A stretch of 64,000 bases of DNA, taken from positions 3,038,001 to 3,102,000 of the forward strand of contig NZ_CP121261.1 of the NCBI RefSeq assembly GCF_029637605.1. The letters run 5' to 3'. Under the pieces are notes generated by a model. It was not told the origin of the DNA and ran no database searches. It was given only the letters and a program-made list of their open reading frames with translations. Numbering within the stretch: position 1 is the stretch's first letter; every line of letters starts with the position of its first letter. The position numbers were made by a program, and so were the translations under genes. Shown one piece after another: positions 59,989 through 64,000 of this stretch. The stretch is from Achromobacter spanius (lineage in GTDB: Bacteria; Pseudomonadota; Gammaproteobacteria; Burkholderiales; Burkholderiaceae_B).

Positions 59989-62226
59989 TCAGAACCGATA
60001 GGTGGCGCCCAAGCCCAGCCCCAGGCTGCGCCCCGCGGCCGGCTCGTAATACCGGCCGTTGTTTTCGTTGACGATCACCGAACCCACGTATTGCTTGTCG
60101 AACAGGTTGTCCACACGCGCATAGGCGCTGAGTTCCCAGGCATCCACCTGCTTGATATAGCCCGCGCTCAAGGACGCCACGAAGTAGCCGGGCGCGTCCT
60201 GGTCGTTGGCGTCATTCACATAGATCTTGCTGAGCAAACGGCCTTCCAACGCGGCCTGCCAGCCTTCCGGCGGCGCCCAGGCCACGGAGGCAAACACCGA
60301 TTGCCGCGCAATGCCCGGAATCTTGTTGCCCGCGCGGATGCCACCCGAGCCGTCGTCGGCGTAGCGCGCGTTCAACCAGGTATAGGCAAACTGCGTGCGC
60401 CAGTGCGGCGCCAGTTCACCCGCCCAGCCCAGCTCGAAGCCGTCGCGCCGCGTGCGGCCCGCATTTTGGTAGGTGGTGCGTCCACCCGAGCTGCCGGTCG
60501 ACACGATCTCGTCATCCGTGCCCGTGTGGAACACGGCCGCGGTCAGCAGCCCGCCCGCCATGCGGGCCTTCACCCCTGCTTCCAGATTGGTGCTGAGCGA
60601 CGGCGCCAAGCCAAAATTCAAGCCCGGCAAACCGCCTGGCCGGTACGAGATTTCGTTGAAGGTGGGGGTTTCAAAGCCGCGCCCGTAGGACGCATACAGG
60701 CTGACGTCGTCGCTGACGGCGTACCGCAGTGCCGCCACGGGAAGGGCTTTGCGGTAACGCGCCGTGCCGCTGTCATCGCCATTGCCGCTGGCGATGTAGT
60801 GGTCGTTGGAATCGAAGCTGACGGTGCTGTAGCGCAGGCCGGCGTCCAGGGTCCAACGCGGCGTCACTTGCCATGACGCCTGCAGGTAGGGGTCGGCGTT
60901 GTACACGGTGTTGGTTTCATCGCGGCGCAACGCGCCCTGCACGCCCACTTGCGGGTTGGCCACCGTGCCGGTGAAGTTCTGATAGCCCTTGCGGTCTTCC
61001 CGCATCGAGTCGTAGGCAATGCCGCCCACGAGCGTCAGCGGGCGCCCGGCGAATTCCAGTTCGGAAGTCCAGCGCACATCCGCGCCGCCGTATTCGCGCG
61101 ACAGGTCAATGACACCGCCCGCCTGCGTGGGCGCCAATTGCACGGCGGGCGGAATCGACAGGTACTGGGTGGTGTCGCGCTGGCCGTAATACGCCATCAC
61201 GCGCAGCGTGTTGCGGCTGTCCACCTGCCGTTCGTAGATCAGCCCCCCTTGCGTCTGGCGCACCGTCTTGCGGGTGTTGTATTGCTCGGCCAGGGGTGCT
61301 GCGCGCGGGTCGTCCTGATACTGCTGATAGGTCAGGCCCAGCGGGTCCTGCGCGGTCAGGTCCACGCTGTTGACCACGATCGTCAAGCGGCTGGCGTCGT
61401 CCAGTTGCAGGCCCAGCTTGGCGTTGGCCAGGTTCTTGCGGGCCGCGCTGTGGTCGCGATAGCCGTCGGTGGTGAAGCGCGTGGCGCCCACCACATAGTC
61501 CATGTCGCCTGGGCTGGGGCCCGCCCCTGACCCCGAGGCCGAGCCCGTGGCGCCGCTTGCGCGCGCGCCGTAGCGCCAGGTGCCGTAGCTGCCGCCCCAG
61601 CCGCTGACCGACACAGACGGCGGCGCCGCCCCATCCTCGGTAAACGCCTGGATCACGCCGCCCGACGAATTGCCGTACAGCGCCGAAAACGGCCCGCGCA
61701 TGACTTCAACGCGGCCCAGCGTGGCGATGTCGATATTCGATGTCTGCCCTTGCCCGTCCGGCATCGTGGCCGGAATGCCGTCGACATACAAACGCACGCC
61801 GCGCACGCCGAAGGTGGATCGCGCACCAAACCCTCGGCTGGATATCTGCAGGTCTTGCGCGTAGTTCTGCCGGTTCTGGATCTGCAGGCCCGGCACGCCG
61901 GCCAAGCCTTCGGACAGGTTGATCTGGGGTTGGCCCTGGCGCATGCGCACGCCATCCACCACGTCCACCGACGCGGGCGTGTTCAGTACTGCGGTGCCCA
62001 GGCGCGTGCCCGTCACCACCACGGGCGCCAAGGTGGCGTCCGCCGGCTGCGCCACCGCGCTGTGGTTCAGTGCGGCGGCTAGTGTGGCGGCTAGTGCGGC
62101 GGCCAGCGCCGCAGAGGGCGCACCCGGTATCGTGCACCGAAAGCGCGGGCGCTCGACCCGGTTGGCGTCTCCACCCCCGTTTCCTTTTTGCCGCGCAATG
62201 CCGTGCCTGCTCACCGCCTCCGTCAA
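59989..62226 (-). CDS. pqqU: TonB-dependent receptor, PqqU/YncD homologue
   Basis: 745 residues if it starts at TTG 62226 (AGGGAG six bases upstream); ATG 62268 is the alternative. A long, alanine-rich signal peptide ends AVAQ. Very long stretches agree with E. coli YncD: QIQNRQNYAQDLQ, YVDGIPATMPDGQGQTSNID, PFSALYGN, GYRDHSAARKNLANAKLG, SNDHY, NGDDSG and the C-terminal QYVGSVIVNENNGRYYEP. YncD is now known as PqqU, which takes up pyrroloquinoline quinone. PQQ capture for a quinoprotein dehydrogenase is inferred. No regulatory gene is adjacent. Confidence 0.85.
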   Translation of the reverse strand: MTEAVSRHGIARQKGNGGGDANRVERPRFRCTIPGAPSAALAAALAATLAAALNHSAVAQPADATLAPVVVTGTRLGTAVLNTPASVDVVDGVRMRQGQPQINLSEGLAGVPGLQIQNRQNYAQDLQISSRGFGARSTFGVRGVRLYVDGIPATMPDGQGQTSNIDIATLGRVEVMRGPFSALYGNSSGGVIQAFTEDGAAPPSVSVSGWGGSYGTWRYGARASGATGSASGSGAGPSPGDMDYVVGATRFTTDGYRDHSAARKNLANAKLGLQLDDASRLTIVVNSVDLTAQDPLGLTYQQYQDDPRAAPLAEQYNTRKTVRQTQGGLIYERQVDSRNTLRVMAYYGQRDTTQYLSIPPAVQLAPTQAGGVIDLSREYGGADVRWTSELEFAGRPLTLVGGIAYDSMREDRKGYQNFTGTVANPQVGVQGALRRDETNTVYNADPYLQASWQVTPRWTLDAGLRYSTVSFDSNDHYIASGNGDDSGTARYRKALPVAALRYAVSDDVSLYASYGRGFETPTFNEISYRPGGLPGLNFGLAPSLSTNLEAGVKARMAGGLLTAAVFHTGTDDEIVSTGSSGGRTTYQNAGRTRRDGFELGWAGELAPHWRTQFAYTWLNARYADDGSGGIRAGNKIPGIARQSVFASVAWAPPEGWQAALEGRLLSKIYVNDANDQDAPGYFVASLSAGYIKQVDAWELSAYARVDNLFDKQYVGSVIVNENNGRYYEPAAGRSLGLGLGATYRF

Positions 62227-62304
62227 ATCCGTCTCCCTGTTTAAATGCCTGACCGTCGCCCAGGCCATTGGGTTGCGTCATGGGAATAGGTTCTAATAGC
62301 CGCC

Positions 62305-62520
62305 ATGGAACCCATGCAAGACATCGAACGCCGCCTGCAAGAGCTGGAAATCAAATCCAGCTTTGCGGATGATCTGTTGGAACAGCTCAACCAGATTATC
62401 GTCCGCCAGCAACAGCAGATAGACCGCCTTCAGCGCGAAGTGGCAGACCTGCGCCAGCAAGCGCCCGAAGGCGCCGCGCCCTTCCGCAGCCTGCGCGACG
62501 AACTGCCGCCGCACTATTGA
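62305..62520 (+). CDS. slyX: SlyX-family small coiled-coil protein
   Basis: 71 residues, nearly all one coiled coil (DIERRLQELEIKSSFADDLL, EQLNQIIVRQQQQIDRLQ), ending LRDELPPHY; the PPHY tail is the SlyX signature. The role is unknown. Start Met1 or Met4. It is divergent from pqqU and convergent with the methyltransferase gene. Confidence 0.93.
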   Translation: MEPMQDIERRLQELEIKSSFADDLLEQLNQIIVRQQQQIDRLQREVADLRQQAPEGAAPFRSLRDELPPHY

Positions 62521-62553
62521 AGCAGCATGATTGACGCTGCACGACGCGCGCCG

Positions 62554-63372
62554 CTAGTAGCGGTAGCGCAGTAGCCGCCCCATTCGCCGCAGCGGCGGCA
62601 CGCGCCGCGCCAAACCGATTCCCATCCGCGCAAGCCAACTGAACCTGGCCCTTTGCGTGCGCAAGCTGTCGTCATCCAGCCATTGCTCGGTGCGCAGCAG
62701 CAAGCCGGGTGCCTGAGCTTCAAGATCTTGCGCATGGTTCAGGCTCCAGCGCATGGCGGCGCCCGTGGCGCGGAACATGCGGTTGCGCGAGGCCAACGCC
62801 AAGCCCAGCCGGCTATAGGCGTCGAACACCACTTCTCCTGTGGGAAATTGCGTGCTGACCACCCGCAGCAGTTGCAGCACCTCTTCTTCGCGCAGATAGA
62901 GAAACAGGCCTTCGGCCACCACCAATGTCGGCTTATCAGTAGGTATTTGCGCCAGCCAGCCCAAGTCCGCCAGCGACGTCCCAACCAGTTCGCAACCCGG
63001 CCGCGCGGGGTATAGCGCGCTGCGTAGCGCGATCACGTCGGGATAATCCACCTCAAACCAGGCCACCGCCGACGACGGATTCACCCGGAACACCCGGCTG
63101 TCCAGGCCGCAGCCCAGATGCAGCACCGTGGCCGCGGGGTGGGCCGCAAGAAACTCCCGCACCCAGACATCCAGCAGATAAGCCCGCATCGACAGCACGA
63201 GCATGGCATCGCGGCTCATGCGCAGCGCCGTGAAATCGTGATCGATACGCGCCACGGCATGGGCGGCCCAGCCGTCCTGCAACAACGATCCGGGCAGGCG
63301 GCTTTCTTGCGCCTTGGCGTACAGGGTGATCAGCAACGTGGCCTTTTCACCGCTAAGCCGCACCTTCTCCAT
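62554..63372 (-). CDS. Class I methyltransferase, leucine carboxyl methyltransferase-like
   Basis: A 272-residue SAM-dependent enzyme of the PPM1/LCMT/Tcmp group. The SAM site is VLHLGCGLDSRVFRV, followed by WFEVDYPDVIALR and LVVAEGLFLYLREEEV. Such proteins methylate carboxylates or hydroxyls of small molecules; the substrate is unknown. GGGGGA precedes the ATG. A TTCCAT palindrome lies 33 bp upstream of the start. Confidence 0.88.
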   Translation of the reverse strand: MEKVRLSGEKATLLITLYAKAQESRLPGSLLQDGWAAHAVARIDHDFTALRMSRDAMLVLSMRAYLLDVWVREFLAAHPAATVLHLGCGLDSRVFRVNPSSAVAWFEVDYPDVIALRSALYPARPGCELVGTSLADLGWLAQIPTDKPTLVVAEGLFLYLREEEVLQLLRVVSTQFPTGEVVFDAYSRLGLALASRNRMFRATGAAMRWSLNHAQDLEAQAPGLLLRTEQWLDDDSLRTQRARFSWLARMGIGLARRVPPLRRMGRLLRYRY

Positions 63373-63404
63373 GCAATCCCCCTATGAGGCTTGGACGCTA
63401 TCGA

Positions 63405-63418
63405 TTCCATAAATGGAA
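63405..63418. promoter_or_regulatory. Palindromic operator candidate 1
   Basis: TTCCATAAATGGAA has perfect six-base arms. It lies 33 bp upstream of the methyltransferase start. A second site with the reverse-complement sequence is 40 bp to the right. Confidence 0.55.
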
Positions 63419-63444
63419 ACTATGCGGAAAATCGAACGACATCC

Positions 63445-63458
63445 TTCCATTTATGGAA
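63445..63458. promoter_or_regulatory. Palindromic operator candidate 2
   Basis: TTCCATTTATGGAA is the exact reverse complement of candidate 1, with centres 40 bp apart, about four helical turns. It lies 134 bp upstream of the DUF4148 gene in the 219-bp divergent gap, which has no other feature of note. Confidence 0.55.
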
Positions 63459-63591
63459 ATATCTTTTACCGATATGCGGGTTTATCCCTATCTTCAATCG
63501 GCGCAGAATTCAGTCATCGGGAAACAGCAACGAACCACGACGGATAGGCCGCCGGATTCGCCCCCAAGGCTCTTGAAATCGGAGATTTACC

Positions 63592-63948
63592 ATGAAGAAG
63601 ACCCTCGCTACCGCTTTGATGTTGTCCATTGCCGCCCTGAGCGCCGGCGCCTACGCATCAGAAAACACCGAACCCAACAACGTGCCGTTCCAAGGCGTTT
63701 ACGGCACGCCGTACCAAGGCCCCACCCGCGCCCAGGTACAGGCTGAACTGGCCACCGCCCAAGCCGCCGGCCTGGTGACCAACGTGGAACCCAACGACGT
63801 ACCGTTCCAAGGCGTTTACGGTGCCCCGCAATCGAGCAAGACCCGCGCTGATGTTCAAGCTGAACTAGCGACCGCCAAGGCTGCCGGCCTGGTGTCCAAC
63901 GTTGAACCGAACGACATGCCCTTCGCCGGCGTCTATCACAGCAACTGA
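63592..63948 (+). CDS. DUF4148 exported repeat protein
   Basis: A 118-residue secreted protein with a signal peptide to AYASE (residue 23). The mature part is built from an internal repeat: EPNxxPFxGVY occurs three times (about 27-37, 66-76, 105-115), joined by two copies of the DUF4148 unit TRAQVQAELATAQAAGLV (45-62 and 84-101). DUF4148 proteins are common in Burkholderiales and have no known function. A ribosome site is weak (GGAGATTTACC). Confidence 0.88.
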   Translation: MKKTLATALMLSIAALSAGAYASENTEPNNVPFQGVYGTPYQGPTRAQVQAELATAQAAGLVTNVEPNDVPFQGVYGAPQSSKTRADVQAELATAKAAGLVSNVEPNDMPFAGVYHSN

Positions 63949-64000
63949 TCCGTCCGGCAACGCTTGGGCAGCGAACCCGCAACGCTCAGGCAACGAACGC

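Noticed and set aside
62110..62300. Cobalamin riboswitch in front of the TonB receptor gene
   Set aside because: AACAGGGA is present by chance in the leader, but the B12-box core and following conserved stems cannot be found; the receptor resembles PqqU, not BtuB.

Overview
The window looks like chromosome of a high-GC betaproteobacterium of the Alcaligenaceae, close to Achromobacter or Bordetella. The basis is gene content recognised by eye: hurIR-bhuRSTUV heme uptake, a cruR-bfrG-PepSY copper operon, Bug-type binding proteins, DUF4148 and the general GC-rich codon use. No rRNA, tRNA, CRISPR, prophage or transposase was seen. All assignments come from reading the translations; no database search was run.

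Left part (1-17.3 kb). A PrpF/GalD-type tautomerase gene diverges from a LysR regulator and an acetyltransferase. An ECF sigma/anti-sigma pair with a small secreted protein follows. A tandem array of 80-bp palindromic repeats then leads into a nitrogen-scavenging locus. That locus has allophanate hydrolase, biotin-dependent urea carboxylase and a GntR regulator on the minus strand, and urtABCDE (urea ABC importer) on the plus strand. The 381-bp divergent control region holds two sigma-54 promoters facing outward, an NtrC-like site almost midway between them and a GntR-like palindrome just after one predicted start.

Middle part (17.3-47 kb). It opens with a copper-responsive operon, DUF2946 (CruR) - TonB receptor - PepSY membrane protein. 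Next come a PAP2 phosphatase, tartrate dehydrogenase with a Bug protein, a DUF3829 lipoprotein, AlkA and YajQ with a LysR regulator. The complete heme-uptake locus follows (hurI, hurR, bhuR, hmuS, hmuT, hmuU, hmuV) behind a Fur-like box. After it lie a CopD-like membrane protein, a possible periplasmic 2H phosphoesterase, a YafY/VOC pair, an amino-acid permease gene broken by an internal deletion, kynureninase with a divergent Lrp-type regulator, hemolysin III, a Tat-exported P1 peptidase, and a cystine-type ABC importer.

Right part (47-64 kb). A second cluster of the palindromic repeat family, duplicated and carrying a 35-bp minisatellite, separates the importer from an NlpD-like lipoprotein. 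Then comes a respiratory block: a second DUF2946 gene that keeps the C-terminal RAPP motif, SCO1 and PCu(A)C copper chaperones, the RegB/RegA redox two-component system, and cyoABCD (bo3-type quinol oxidase). Two RegA-type palindromes and an FNR-type box precede cyoA, and a strong terminator ends the block. The window closes with an ankyrin-repeat exported protein, an orphan NifQ-like gene preceded by a ModE-like palindrome, a homologue of the PQQ receptor PqqU/YncD, slyX, a methyltransferase and a DUF4148 protein flanking twin palindromes.

The most interesting points are the two CruR-type leader genes, the ModE-nifQ pair, the shared sigma-54/NtrC/GntR control region of the urea genes, and the RegA/FNR sites before cyo.
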